Origin: Mesobacillus subterraneus
Lineage (GTDB): Bacteria; Bacillota; Bacilli; Bacillales; Cytobacillaceae
Direction of reading: 5' to 3'
NCBI RefSeq assembly: GCF_020524355.2
Contig: NZ_CP129019.1
Span: 3,534,001-3,598,000 of the forward strand
DNA: 64,000 nucleotides
In this document: positions 52,984 to 61,598 of the stretch, piece by piece
Layout: each line of letters starts with the position of its first letter
Position numbering within the stretch: position 1 is the first letter of the stretch
The notes under the pieces: model-generated
Told to the model about the DNA's origin: nothing
The model's database searches: none
Seen by the model: only the letters and a program-made list of their open reading frames with translations
Translations under genes and position numbers: made by a program

Positions 52984-54330
52984 ATGCCATTGGTTATTGT
53001 AGCAATTGGAATCTTAGCCTTATTATTATTGATCATGGGCTTCAAGCTCAACACATTCATTTCCTTAATTATCGTATCATTTGGTGTCGCTTTAGCACTT
53101 GGCATGCCACTTGGTGAAATTGTTAAAACAATTGAAGCCGGTTTAGGCGGAACACTTGACCACTTAGCACTGATTTTCGGTCTTGGTGCGATGCTTGGTA
53201 AATTGATCGCCGATTCTGGCGGTGCCCAGCGAATTGCAATGACACTTGTGAACAAATTTGGTGAAAAGAACATCCAGTGGGCAGTCGTGGCTGCTTCATT
53301 CATCATCGGTGTTGCTCTATTTTTCGAAGTAGGTTTAGTATTATTGATTCCAATCGTATTCGCTATTTCAAGAGAATTAAAGATTTCTATTTTGTATCTT
53401 GGTATTCCAATGACTGCCGCTTTATCTGTCACACACGGCTTCCTGCCTCCTCACCCAGGTCCAACAGTCATCGCTGGTGAGTATGGTGCAAACATTGGTG
53501 AAGTATTGCTTTACGGATTCATCATTGCGATTCCAACTGTCATCCTGGCTGGTCCAGTTTTCACGAAAATCGCGAAGAAACTTGTACCAGAATCTTTTAA
53601 CAAAACAGGAAACATCGCTTCTTTAGGAGAACAGAAAACTTTCAAACTTGAAGAAACACCTGGTTTCGGCATCAGCGTTTTCACAGCACTACTGCCAGTT
53701 ATCTTAATGTCGATCGCAACAATCATTTCTTTACTGCAAAAAACGATGGGATTCGAGGATAATGCTTTCCTTGCAACGATCCAGTTCATCGGTGATGCCG
53801 GTACTGCGATGCTACTATCTCTGCTTGTAGCCATTTACACAATGGGAATCGCACGTAATATTCCAATTAAAACAGTGATGGATTCTTGTACGACAGCCAT
53901 CTCTCACATCGGCATGATGCTCTTGATCATCGGTGGCGGCGGCGCCTTCAAGCAAGTCTTGATCAACGGCGGCGTTGGTGACTATGTAGCTGAATTGTTC
54001 CAAGGTACTTCATTATCACCAATCTTGCTTGCCTGGATCATCGCAGCAATTCTTCGTATCTCTCTCGGTTCAGCAACGGTTGCAGCTTTAACAACAGCTG
54101 GTCTTGTCATCCCGCTTCTTGGACAGACAGACGTTAACCTTGCGCTAGTCGTACTTGCAACAGGAGCAGGAAGCTTGATCGCTTCACACGTGAACGATGC
54201 AGGCTTCTGGATGTTCAAAGAATACTTCGGTCTTAGCATGAAAGAAACATTCGCAACTTGGACATTGCTTGAAACGATTATTTCAGTAGCAGGATTAGGA
54301 TTCATTCTATTGCTCAGCCTGTTTGTATAA
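52984..54330 (+). CDS. gntP: Gluconate permease GntP
   Basis: A 448-residue transporter with about 12-14 helices. Family stretches: FISLIIVSFGVALALGMPLG, GGTLDHLALIFGLGAMLGKL, GFLPPHPGPTVIAGEYGAN, GGGGAFKQVLINGGVGDYVA and NDAGFWMFKEYFGLS. It takes up gluconate with protons. The ATG follows AGGGGG at eight-base spacing. It lies 131 bp after gntK in the same direction and is followed by a strong terminator, so the operon is gntR-gntK-gntP; no gntZ follows it in this window. Confidence 0.94.
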   Translation: MPLVIVAIGILALLLLIMGFKLNTFISLIIVSFGVALALGMPLGEIVKTIEAGLGGTLDHLALIFGLGAMLGKLIADSGGAQRIAMTLVNKFGEKNIQWAVVAASFIIGVALFFEVGLVLLIPIVFAISRELKISILYLGIPMTAALSVTHGFLPPHPGPTVIAGEYGANIGEVLLYGFIIAIPTVILAGPVFTKIAKKLVPESFNKTGNIASLGEQKTFKLEETPGFGISVFTALLPVILMSIATIISLLQKTMGFEDNAFLATIQFIGDAGTAMLLSLLVAIYTMGIARNIPIKTVMDSCTTAISHIGMMLLIIGGGGAFKQVLINGGVGDYVAELFQGTSLSPILLAWIIAAILRISLGSATVAALTTAGLVIPLLGQTDVNLALVVLATGAGSLIASHVNDAGFWMFKEYFGLSMKETFATWTLLETIISVAGLGFILLLSLFV

Positions 54331-54337
54331 AAAGAAG

Positions 54338-54369
54338 AGGTCAGCCCTTTATAAATGGGCTGACCTTTC
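54338..54369. terminator. Terminator of the gnt operon
   Basis: AGGTCAGCCC and GGGCTGACCT are perfectly complementary, followed by a T-rich tail; shared with the convergent small gene at 54375. Confidence 0.88.
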
Positions 54370-54374
54370 TTTGC

Positions 54375-54569
54375 CTACACAAACCACCTAATATAAACTC
54401 CGACAGCAATGAATGATAGTAAGATGACAACAATATAAATCATCGTTAGATTCGTCGTGTTTTTTTTCGTGTCTTTACTATATTCATCGTCTCCCTTTCC
54501 GGACAATAACAATGTTGCCAGTAATGCTCCAATGAGAATAATGATGACTAAAACAAGACCAAGTGTCAT
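54375..54569 (-). CDS. Small two-helix membrane protein
   Basis: A 64-residue protein with two membrane helices (LVLVIIILIGALLATLLL and MIYIVVILLSFIAVGVYI) joined by an acidic/basic loop. The ATG follows GAGGTGA. No family recognised. It is convergent with gntP. Confidence 0.6.
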   Translation of the reverse strand: MTLGLVLVIIILIGALLATLLLSGKGDDEYSKDTKKNTTNLTMIYIVVILLSFIAVGVYIRWFV

Positions 54570-54709
54570 GTAATCACCTCTTTATATAAAATCCTCTTAA
54601 TTATAACAAACTACAACGAAAGTCTGAGAAAGTCTCATTCCTATCTCCGGCCTCAATGGTGTTTTTTCACTATATAATAAAATGAAAGAATGGAAGCGAG
54701 GTGCTGAAG

Positions 54710-55126
54710 ATGAAGAAGCCTTGGTCTGGAAAAATGCCTGCTGTCCAATTCAGGATTGCTCGGCCAACGGATCAGTTGAAAAAGGTCGTTGAATTTTACC
54801 GCGATGGTGTCGGACTTGAAGTTGTAGGTTCTTTTGAAAAACATGATGGTTATGACGGGGTGATGCTTGGCCTGCCAGATTTAAGCTATCATCTCGAGTT
54901 TACCCAGCATGAAAATGGCAGTCCTTGTCCCGCGCCCACAGAAGACAATCTATTAGTCTTCTACATTCCAGACAAGGAAGCCCTAGACACAATCGCCAGG
55001 CGGCTGCGTGATATGGGCTATCATGAGGTCGAGCCAGAAAATCCGTATTGGAAAAAGGCCGGTGTGACGATTGCCGATCCGGATGGCTGGAGGATTGTGC
55101 TGCAGAATACAGAGGGATTGGGGTAA
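54710..55126 (+). CDS. VOC-superfamily (glyoxalase/dioxygenase fold) protein, YycE-like
   Basis: A 138-residue protein with paired beta-alpha-beta-beta-beta modules: FRIARPTDQLKKVVEFYRDGVGLEVVGSF in the first and LLVFYIPDKEALDTIARRLRDMGY with TIADPDGWRIVLQN in the second. The candidate metal residues are His in LSYHLEFTQ and the conserved DPDG region. It could be a lyase, dioxygenase or binding protein. The start at ATG 54710 has GAGGTG six bases upstream; a GTG three codons earlier overlaps that site. A dispersed repeat copy follows. Confidence 0.85.
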   Translation: MKKPWSGKMPAVQFRIARPTDQLKKVVEFYRDGVGLEVVGSFEKHDGYDGVMLGLPDLSYHLEFTQHENGSPCPAPTEDNLLVFYIPDKEALDTIARRLRDMGYHEVEPENPYWKKAGVTIADPDGWRIVLQNTEGLG

Positions 55127-55136
55127 CCTTTACTAA

Positions 55137-55258
55137 CAAAAAGCGCAAGCGCCTCGTTCAGTCCCGACAAGCGCTGGAGGGCCGACCGGTGAAGTCGTTC
55201 TTTGACTTCACCTGAGCGGACCGAAGCGTCTCGAGGGGCTAGGCGTTGGAGCCGGATT
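55137..55258 (+). repeat. Dispersed element, core copy
   Basis: AAAAAGCGCAAGCGCCTCG, CAGTCCCGACAAGCGCTGGAG, hairpin GTGAAGTC..GACTTCA, and tail GTCTCGAGGGGCTAGGCGTTGGAGC. It is most like the copy at 3370 (GGGCCGACCGGTGAAGTC). Confidence 0.88.
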
Positions 55259-55313
55259 AAGATAACGCCTATAGTTATCCACAACGAAATTATTTTATAA
55301 TTTCCTGTCAATG

Positions 55314-55362
55314 AAAAAAAGTGGAGTCTGGCCGCACCTGACAGCCTGACTCCACTTTTATT
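55314..55362. terminator. Hairpin with T tails between convergent genes
   Basis: AAAAGTGGAGTC is complementary to GACTCCACTTTT, with an inner partial stem. Confidence 0.75.
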
Positions 55363-55388
55363 TTGAGCGGAATTTGTTCTTGTTTTGG

Positions 55389-55460
55389 ACCGGAACTTTC
55401 CTAAAATCTCAACTCTCCTTATTTCCAACCGGTACTATCCTAAAATCCCAGCTCTCCTAC
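55389..55460. repeat. Short imperfect tandem duplication at the end of the beta-propeller gene
   Basis: CCGGAACTTTCCTAAAATC (from 55390) and CCGGTACTATCCTAAAATC (from 55429) repeat with a 39-bp offset. The second copy contains the last codons and stop of the downstream minus-strand gene. Confidence 0.6.
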
Positions 55461-57617
55461 CTTCTCGTAGCTGCCCATTTTATAGCTGGTGATTTTATCT
55501 GCCGACAGAGCATATAAGGTGTCACCGATATAAAGCAGGCGCTGGATTTGGTGCTCCCATTCTTCGTAATACGGCATGTCGCCGTTAATATGGGTTATTT
55601 TTGACTTAAGGTTGATACCTGTTTCAGGGTCAATATCATAAATATAAGCTCCCTGATATTCAAAGATTTGTTCGTATTCGTTCTTCTCGCTGTTTCGGTA
55701 AACCGAGATTGGGAATGCGAAGATATCTTTGTCTTTATTGAACAGCAAAGCTTTATGATCATGATTCAGCGGAGAATAGGTTCCCCTGCCGCCAATGACC
55801 TCAGTGAATTTCTCTTTCGGATTGGACATATCGCTGACGTCGAAAAGGGAGATTTTGACTCCATCTGTCAGGATCCGCGGCTGTGCGGCTCCTTTTTCAG
55901 CGACGATTTTCGTATCCTGTCCGAATCCGATGATATGGTTTTCATCATACGGATGAAGGTAATTGCTGAAACCCGGGATTTTCAGTTCGCCTAGCACCTT
56001 CGGGTTGGCCGGGTCGCTTGCATCAAACACAAACAGCGGATCGGTTTCTTTAAAAGTAACCATATAAATCCGGTCCCCCATGAACCTGGCAGAATAAATT
56101 CGTTCACCGCGGGCAAGTTCTTCAATCTTCCCGGTTTCCTTTAAATTTTCATCTAATATATAGAGATGGTTGGATGAAGGCCGATCCTCATCCCAAGCGT
56201 ATCCCTTCGTCGTCACCAACCGGAAAAAGCCGTTGTGCTCATCCATCGAGAACTGATTCAGCACCGTCCCCCGCACCGTAGCAGAACTATGGTGCTTGAC
56301 CTCCATGCCCTTGATCGCGAATTTATGGACATCCGTGTCAGGTGCAATCACACCGCGCTCTTTGAAATCCATATCCCCGTAATTCTCAACTGCGAGATAC
56401 AGATTTTCCTTTGACATATAAACCTGGTTGCCGCTGCCCAAATAGGTAGTCATTGATACTTTCTTTTTCGGCTGCTCAAGATCGAGAGCAGCTATGATTG
56501 TATAGTTCGGCTGACGCGATTCCGGAAAATAGTAAATTTCGTCATAACCAATCATTTTCTCCTTCGAACCCACCGCTGAATCGGAGAACTTCGGCCGGAT
56601 ATCCATTTTCCTGCTCTCCTTCAGCAGCCAGTAATCTGGATAATGCTGTGTGATAAGGTAAACAAGGTTATCCACCTTCCTGGCCGAAATGTAGTGGCCC
56701 TCCATCTTCACTTCACGAATCTGTTTTGGGTCAGCAGGATTTTTCACATTATAAACAAGGATGGTCGTCGACTGCATCATCGGAGCAATCAGCGAATCTT
56801 TGGCAACATCTTCGTAAGGTCTGTAAATCTCATTGTACTGATGCCCAATGACCACGAGCTGATCCTCTTGCAAAAACAGCTGGCTTGGAGAAAAATTTTC
56901 CTTATAAGGAATCGTCGACAACACCTTCATCTGCGCGCCAGGCACAGCCTGAATAATCCGCACCTTATCATGCTCAGCCTGAAAGATGCTTTTTCCATCT
57001 GTTTTCACAATGTCCGCTTCATCGACACCCTGGACCTGGACATTCGTTTCGGACACATCTCCGCCGCCTCCTGACTTATCAGCAGCCACTGACTCTTCCG
57101 TCGCTTTATCCTCGCCTGCAGAAAAGGATTCCTTCAAACCGCCAAACCAGCCCCGCGCCTTTTTTTCTTCCTTGATGATTTCTTCAAAATAGCTCGCCAG
57201 GTTCTCCTGCGTCCCAACGGTCGGGAGTGTTTCTTTTACAACGAACTTCCAGCTATGCTCAGCGTCCAGCTCCCTGCCCAATGCTGATTTGATCCCTTTT
57301 TTAAAATGAACCGTATAGCCCTTCGACTGCGGGTCATACCCATCTTCAGGAGGATGGATGTAAATGCTCTTACGGTCGTCACCCAGCTCCAGCTTCGTGT
57401 CGAGCTTCTCTCCCTTGTCATTCGTCACATACAACAAATCTTGATCAAGGCTTTGTTCTGAAACCTTTTCCGAGAACTGCAGCTGCCATACCTTGTTCGG
57501 CAATACGGCATGCTCCTCTTCCCACGCATTGACCACCTTGAACTGGGAAAAAGAATAAAAAACCAATGCGGCAATAGAAATGGACATTAATCCGATGATC
57601 AACCACCATTTTTTCAT
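55440..57617 (-). CDS. Membrane-anchored beta-propeller protein with Ig-like N-terminal domain
   Basis: A 725-residue exported protein: an uncleaved signal anchor (WWLIIGLMSISIAALVFYSF), an SbsA-type Ig-like domain (about 38-130, LQFSEKVSEQSLDQDLLYV), an acidic/Gly linker, then a large C-terminal beta-propeller of the COG4880 type beginning ETNVQVQGVDEADIVKTDG, with repeated blades (YNVKNPADPKQIREVKMEG, DASDPANPKVLGELKIPG, FDVSDMSNPKEKF). Function unknown; probably a surface-associated or cell-envelope protein. ATG preceded by GGGG at about eight bases. Monocistronic. Confidence 0.85.
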   Translation of the reverse strand: MKKWWLIIGLMSISIAALVFYSFSQFKVVNAWEEEHAVLPNKVWQLQFSEKVSEQSLDQDLLYVTNDKGEKLDTKLELGDDRKSIYIHPPEDGYDPQSKGYTVHFKKGIKSALGRELDAEHSWKFVVKETLPTVGTQENLASYFEEIIKEEKKARGWFGGLKESFSAGEDKATEESVAADKSGGGGDVSETNVQVQGVDEADIVKTDGKSIFQAEHDKVRIIQAVPGAQMKVLSTIPYKENFSPSQLFLQEDQLVVIGHQYNEIYRPYEDVAKDSLIAPMMQSTTILVYNVKNPADPKQIREVKMEGHYISARKVDNLVYLITQHYPDYWLLKESRKMDIRPKFSDSAVGSKEKMIGYDEIYYFPESRQPNYTIIAALDLEQPKKKVSMTTYLGSGNQVYMSKENLYLAVENYGDMDFKERGVIAPDTDVHKFAIKGMEVKHHSSATVRGTVLNQFSMDEHNGFFRLVTTKGYAWDEDRPSSNHLYILDENLKETGKIEELARGERIYSARFMGDRIYMVTFKETDPLFVFDASDPANPKVLGELKIPGFSNYLHPYDENHIIGFGQDTKIVAEKGAAQPRILTDGVKISLFDVSDMSNPKEKFTEVIGGRGTYSPLNHDHKALLFNKDKDIFAFPISVYRNSEKNEYEQIFEYQGAYIYDIDPETGINLKSKITHINGDMPYYEEWEHQIQRLLYIGDTLYALSADKITSYKMGSYEKVGELGF

Positions 57618-57676
57618 TTTTTTCAGCCCCTTTGTAAAATAAGACGGAAATTCGTTCCAGGCGTTTCAATTTAATG

Positions 57677-57710
57677 GTAAAAAAAAAGCCCCTTCGTATT
57701 ACGAAGGAAC
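57677..57710 (-). terminator. Terminator of the GGDEF-EAL gene
   Basis: The minus-strand stem CCTTCGTA/TACGAAGG, extended by GC pairs, is followed by eight or more T residues. The end of the coding region overlaps the stem. Confidence 0.88.
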
Positions 57711-59888
57711 CTTGATCTTACTAAATTCTTCTGCCGGAACAGGCTTGGAAAAATGATACCCCTGGGCTTCGTTACAGCGATGCTGCTTCAGCAAGCCTAA
57801 CTGCTTTGCTGTTTCCACGCCTTCCGCAATGACGGACAAACCCAGATTATGCGCCATCAAAATAATGGTCGTGGCGATGTTTTCGTCGCTTTTATTATCA
57901 GCGATGTCCTGGACAAAGCAGCGATCAATCTTCAAATGATCGATCGGGAACCTTTTTAAGTAGCTGAGCGAGCTATAGCCTGTGCCGAAATCATCGATGG
58001 AGATATTGACTCCCAGCCCCTTTAGCTCATGAAGGATGATGCTCGCTTTCTCGACGTCCATTGTCATGCTTTCGGTAATCTCGATTGTCAGGAAACGCGG
58101 ATCGACTTCAGCAAATTCAAGGGTTTCTTTAACCATCGAGATCAAATTGGACTGGTAAAATTGGCGAATCGATAAATTGACGGATACCGTTAATCCTTCC
58201 CTCCCATTACCATGCCAATCCTTTAGCTGCAGCAGAGCTGTTTTCAGCACCCACTCGCCAATCGGGATGATCAGGCCCGTTTCTTCCGCAATCGGAATGA
58301 ACTGATCGGGGGTTACAAAACCCATCCTTTCATTTTTCCAGCGGATCAGCGCCTCGGCACCTGTTACCTCATTTGTAAACAGATTGATGATCGGCTGATA
58401 TAGCAGGACAAATTCTTTGCGTTCAAGTGCTTTGCGGAGTTCATTTTCGATTTGGAGCTTTTCGAAAGCTGTTTTATCCAACATGACATCATAGCCCTGG
58501 AAGTTATTGCGTCCCTGCTTCTTCGCCTGGTACATCGCGACATCAGCTTTGCTTAACAGCATGTCAACCTCTGCGCCATCATCCGGGTAGAAGCTCATGC
58601 CAATACTCGTTGTGATGAAGATGTCTGATCCGTCAATCACAAATGGCTCCTCTAAAGTCTCAAGAATTTTACGAGCAACGGCTTCGGCTTTTTCCTTCGT
58701 CGTATGTTCGAGTAAAATAGTGAATTCGTCCCCGCCCTGCCTAGAAAAAAACACTCCATCACCAAGGCTTGCTTTCAGCTTCTCTGACACATACACAAGC
58801 AAACGATCGCCTATCGTATGACCTAATGAGTCGTTAACATATTTGAACCGGTCCAGGTCGAGAAACAAGAGGCTCATTTTTTCACCTTCATTCACTTTCG
58901 TTTCAGTGAATGCTTTTTTGACTCGATGATCAAACAGCCTGCGGTTGGCCAAACCTGTCAGCGCATCATGATACGCCATAAAATTAATTTTTTCCTTTGC
59001 CCGATAATGCTGGATCACCAAGCTGGCGAGATCCGTCGCGTTGCGGATGATTTCCTTGTCTTTTTCTCGGGGCGACCGGGAACGGCAATAGTATAGTGCG
59101 AAGGTGCCGATTACACTTTGATCATCATCAAACACCGGTGTTGACCAGCATGCCTTTAATCCGTAAGAAAGCGCCTGATCCCGATATTTCTCCCATAATG
59201 GATCTGATTCAATATCGACAGCAACCACGTACTCCTTCCGATAGGCCGCTGTTCCGCAGGACCCTGCCTCTGGACCAATCACAAGTCCATCAACTGCCTT
59301 GTTAAAAGCTGGAGGCAAATGAGGCGATGATCCATGGACCAACCTTTTCCCCTCTTGATCGACTACCAGAATCGAACAGTGCGCTCCATCTGTAAAACTT
59401 TCTATAAAAAACACCACTTCATCAAGGACGTCATGAAAAGAAGCGCCCTTCGCCATCATCTTCAGGATCCGATTCTGACCGCCCAATAAAGCCTCCAGCT
59501 CTTTTTTTTCCGTAATATCCTGAGCGCAGCCGACTATGCCCAGTATCTCCTGTTCAACCGTGATGGGAACAGCAGTGAGCATCAAGTCGATTCGTTCACC
59601 TGTGCCTTTTTTAAAGATCGCTGTTTCAAACCTTGTACGTCCTCCACTCATTACATGCTGGAATTGACGGATGGACTCATCCACAGAATCATCGTGAAGC
59701 AGGAAGATGAAATTCATATTCAAAGCCTCGTTCAGCGTATATCCAGTCACCGCTTCAGCTTCTTCATTGAATGCTATAAAATTCCCCTCAGCGTCAAGGG
59801 CGAAGCATCCATCATGATTATATTGAAACAAAGATTTGTACACTTTAAAAAGTGTGCTGCTGTTTAAATCTGGCTGCAAATTCCTCAC
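57699..59888 (-). CDS. PAS-GAF-GGDEF-EAL cyclic-di-GMP enzyme
   Basis: A 729-residue cytosolic protein with four domains: PAS (about 15-125, FALDAEGNFIAFNEEAEAVTGY), GAF (about 145-290, with CSILVVDQEGKRLVHGS and EAGSCGTAAYRKE), GGDEF (about 305-465, intact active site RQGGDEFTILL, with LDLDRFKYVNDSLGH), and EAL (about 480-725, intact GAEALIRWKN, EITES and DDFGTGYSSL). Both catalytic motifs look competent, so it could make or break c-di-GMP, with PAS/GAF input deciding. The frame opens at GTG 59888 inside AAAGGTGAGG; TTG 59879 just after that site may be the true start. Confidence 0.92.
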   Translation of the reverse strand: MRNLQPDLNSSTLFKVYKSLFQYNHDGCFALDAEGNFIAFNEEAEAVTGYTLNEALNMNFIFLLHDDSVDESIRQFQHVMSGGRTRFETAIFKKGTGERIDLMLTAVPITVEQEILGIVGCAQDITEKKELEALLGGQNRILKMMAKGASFHDVLDEVVFFIESFTDGAHCSILVVDQEGKRLVHGSSPHLPPAFNKAVDGLVIGPEAGSCGTAAYRKEYVVAVDIESDPLWEKYRDQALSYGLKACWSTPVFDDDQSVIGTFALYYCRSRSPREKDKEIIRNATDLASLVIQHYRAKEKINFMAYHDALTGLANRRLFDHRVKKAFTETKVNEGEKMSLLFLDLDRFKYVNDSLGHTIGDRLLVYVSEKLKASLGDGVFFSRQGGDEFTILLEHTTKEKAEAVARKILETLEEPFVIDGSDIFITTSIGMSFYPDDGAEVDMLLSKADVAMYQAKKQGRNNFQGYDVMLDKTAFEKLQIENELRKALERKEFVLLYQPIINLFTNEVTGAEALIRWKNERMGFVTPDQFIPIAEETGLIIPIGEWVLKTALLQLKDWHGNGREGLTVSVNLSIRQFYQSNLISMVKETLEFAEVDPRFLTIEITESMTMDVEKASIILHELKGLGVNISIDDFGTGYSSLSYLKRFPIDHLKIDRCFVQDIADNKSDENIATTIILMAHNLGLSVIAEGVETAKQLGLLKQHRCNEAQGYHFSKPVPAEEFSKIKVPS

Positions 59889-59993
59889 CTTTTTCTCTTA
59901 TGTATCTAGTTTTTTATATCGGATAATCCTTCCAAAAATTCACTGGTAGTTCCTTACAATCAAATGCGTTATTTTGTGTTATTTTTCAAAAAG

Positions 59994-60019
59994 GTTTACG
60001 GAGATGATATGATGGGAAT
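59994..60019 (+). promoter_or_regulatory. Candidate sigma-B promoter
   Basis: GTTTAC (59994-59999), a 14-bp spacer and GGGAAT (60014-60019) match the sigma-B consensus GTTTAA-N12-15-GGGWAW closely. It lies 37 bp before the RsbY-like phosphatase start, fitting feedback control by sigma-B. Confidence 0.6.
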
Positions 60020-60056
60020 ATAATGATGTTGAATTTTAGCAGGAGAGGAATTGCAA

Positions 60057-61199
60057 ATGAGTATTCTGATTGTAGATGACAATGAAGCGAACTTATTCGT
60101 TATTGAAAAACTATTGAATCGGGCTGGGTATGCAGACCATCTCTCATTCACATCTGCAAATGATCTGTTTGCGTATCTGGATTCTGACAATCCTTATATT
60201 GTTGCCGAGCAGGTAGATGTCATCCTGATGGACATCATGATGCCTGAAGTAGATGGAATTGAAGCTTGCCGCCGCCTTCAGGAAATGCCGCACCTGAAGG
60301 ATATTCCCGTTGTCTTTGTCACGGCGCTTGAGGACACGGCCAAAGTCGTTGAGGCTCTTGATGCGGGCGGGACCGATTATTTGATGAAACCGATCAAAAA
60401 GACCGAGCTGCTGGCACGCCTAAGGGTAGCACTGAGATTGAAATATGAAAAGGACTGGCATAAGAAACAGGAAGAGAAGATCACCAATGAGCTGGAACTT
60501 TCAATGCAAGTGCAGACGAGCTTGTTAAGTGAGCCTGTATACAATGATAATCTGCTCATCAAAGCCTCTTATCTCCCAGCCTTCAAGCTTGCCGGAGATC
60601 TTTATTACTGGCGCCAGATTGATGAGCATAAATTTGCTGCCATCCAGCTTGACATGATGGGCTATGGCATCTCATCTTCCCTCGTGTGCATGTTCATTTC
60701 CTCTGTCCTGAGGGATGCCATCAGAACGAATCCTGATCCGGAATATGTAATAAGTGAATTGAACAAGTGGATGACTTCCCTGAACCATTATAACCAGAAA
60801 ATCCCTTATTACTTTACCGCCATTTACTTAACGATCGACACTGCCGAGCGAAAAATCGAATACATCAACGCCGGACATCCTACCGCGCATGCGATGATCG
60901 ACGGCCATGAGATCGCAGAACTAAAAAGCAATACATGCGCTGTTGGCTTTTTTCCTGAAATACATACTGATAAAAAGACGATTCATTACACAAGCTCCCT
61001 GCAGTTGCTGATTTGTACGGACGGCGTCCATGAGGCCATCGATAAATATGAACAAGCAGGAACTGAATACTTAAGACATCTAGTCACTAATCCCTTTCCG
61101 TGCACGAAAGAAACGGAACCGCTCGACCTCGTCCTGACCCCTGAGCAGAAAGAATCAGGGGCAGATGATATGTGCATCATCCTTATCCAGGCGACATAG
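60057..61199 (+). CDS. Response regulator with PP2C (SpoIIE/RsbU-type) phosphatase domain, RsbY-like
   Basis: A 380-residue protein. The N-terminal receiver (residues 1-125) starts MSILIVDDNEANL with phospho-acceptor Asp in VILMDIMMPEVDG and Lys in YLMKPIKK; a coiled linker follows; the C-terminal SpoIIE-type phosphatase (about 165-380) has metal sites in LAGDLYYW, LDMMGYGISSS and ESGADDMCIILI, and AGHP. This is the architecture of RsbY of the B. cereus group, which dephosphorylates RsbV to activate sigma-B. The neighbouring CheR and hybrid kinase genes complete an RsbK-RsbM-RsbY set. The ATG at 60057 follows AGGAGAGGA; a TTG two codons earlier is less likely. Confidence 0.88.
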   Translation: MSILIVDDNEANLFVIEKLLNRAGYADHLSFTSANDLFAYLDSDNPYIVAEQVDVILMDIMMPEVDGIEACRRLQEMPHLKDIPVVFVTALEDTAKVVEALDAGGTDYLMKPIKKTELLARLRVALRLKYEKDWHKKQEEKITNELELSMQVQTSLLSEPVYNDNLLIKASYLPAFKLAGDLYYWRQIDEHKFAAIQLDMMGYGISSSLVCMFISSVLRDAIRTNPDPEYVISELNKWMTSLNHYNQKIPYYFTAIYLTIDTAERKIEYINAGHPTAHAMIDGHEIAELKSNTCAVGFFPEIHTDKKTIHYTSSLQLLICTDGVHEAIDKYEQAGTEYLRHLVTNPFPCTKETEPLDLVLTPEQKESGADDMCIILIQAT

Positions 61200-61530
61200 A
61201 ATAGCAGAAGCGCCTTGGTCACCGACAAGCACTGGAGGGCCTGACAGTGAAATCGCCCTTTGACTTCATTGGCAGGACCGAAATCGAAATGTATAGCCGA
61301 CTGTCCAGAAACGCAGAAACTGGAGACTCCGACAAAGAAGCGCTTTTTGCTTCTGCCGGCGGAGTTGAAGTTTCGGAGTTTCTAGGAGGCGACACTAGAC
61401 AAACGTCTCGAGGAGTTAGGAGCCGCAGCAGGACATGCGACTCGAGAGGCTAGGCGCTGGAGCTGGACATAGAAAAGCAGAAGCGGGCTGGAGATAGACA
61501 TAGAAAAGCGCTGGGGATGGGCATTAATCC
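61200..61530 (+). repeat. Extended dispersed element with a decayed second copy
   Basis: An extended copy (module with AGAAGCGCTTTTTGCTTCT) begins near 61208 with a damaged head (AGCAGAAGCGCCTTGGTCAC), passes through GGCAGGACCGAAA and ends GAGAGGCTAGGCGCTGGAGC near 61462. Two truncated tails (GAAAAGCAGAAGCGGGCTGGAG, GAAAAGCGCTGGGG) follow. The 68-codon frame at 61247 is repeat-derived. Confidence 0.85.
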
Positions 61531-61560
61531 AAGTGAACAATCGCTCAGGTCAAAACAAAA

Positions 61561-61598
61561 AGCAAGAATCCTAAGATAAAGGATTCCTGCTTTTTTTT
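61561..61598. terminator. Terminator of the CheR gene
   Basis: GCAAGAATCC and GGATTCCTGC pair with one wobble; A/T tails flank both sides. The CheR stop codon (TAG at 61571-61573 on the minus strand) is inside the hairpin. Confidence 0.8.
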
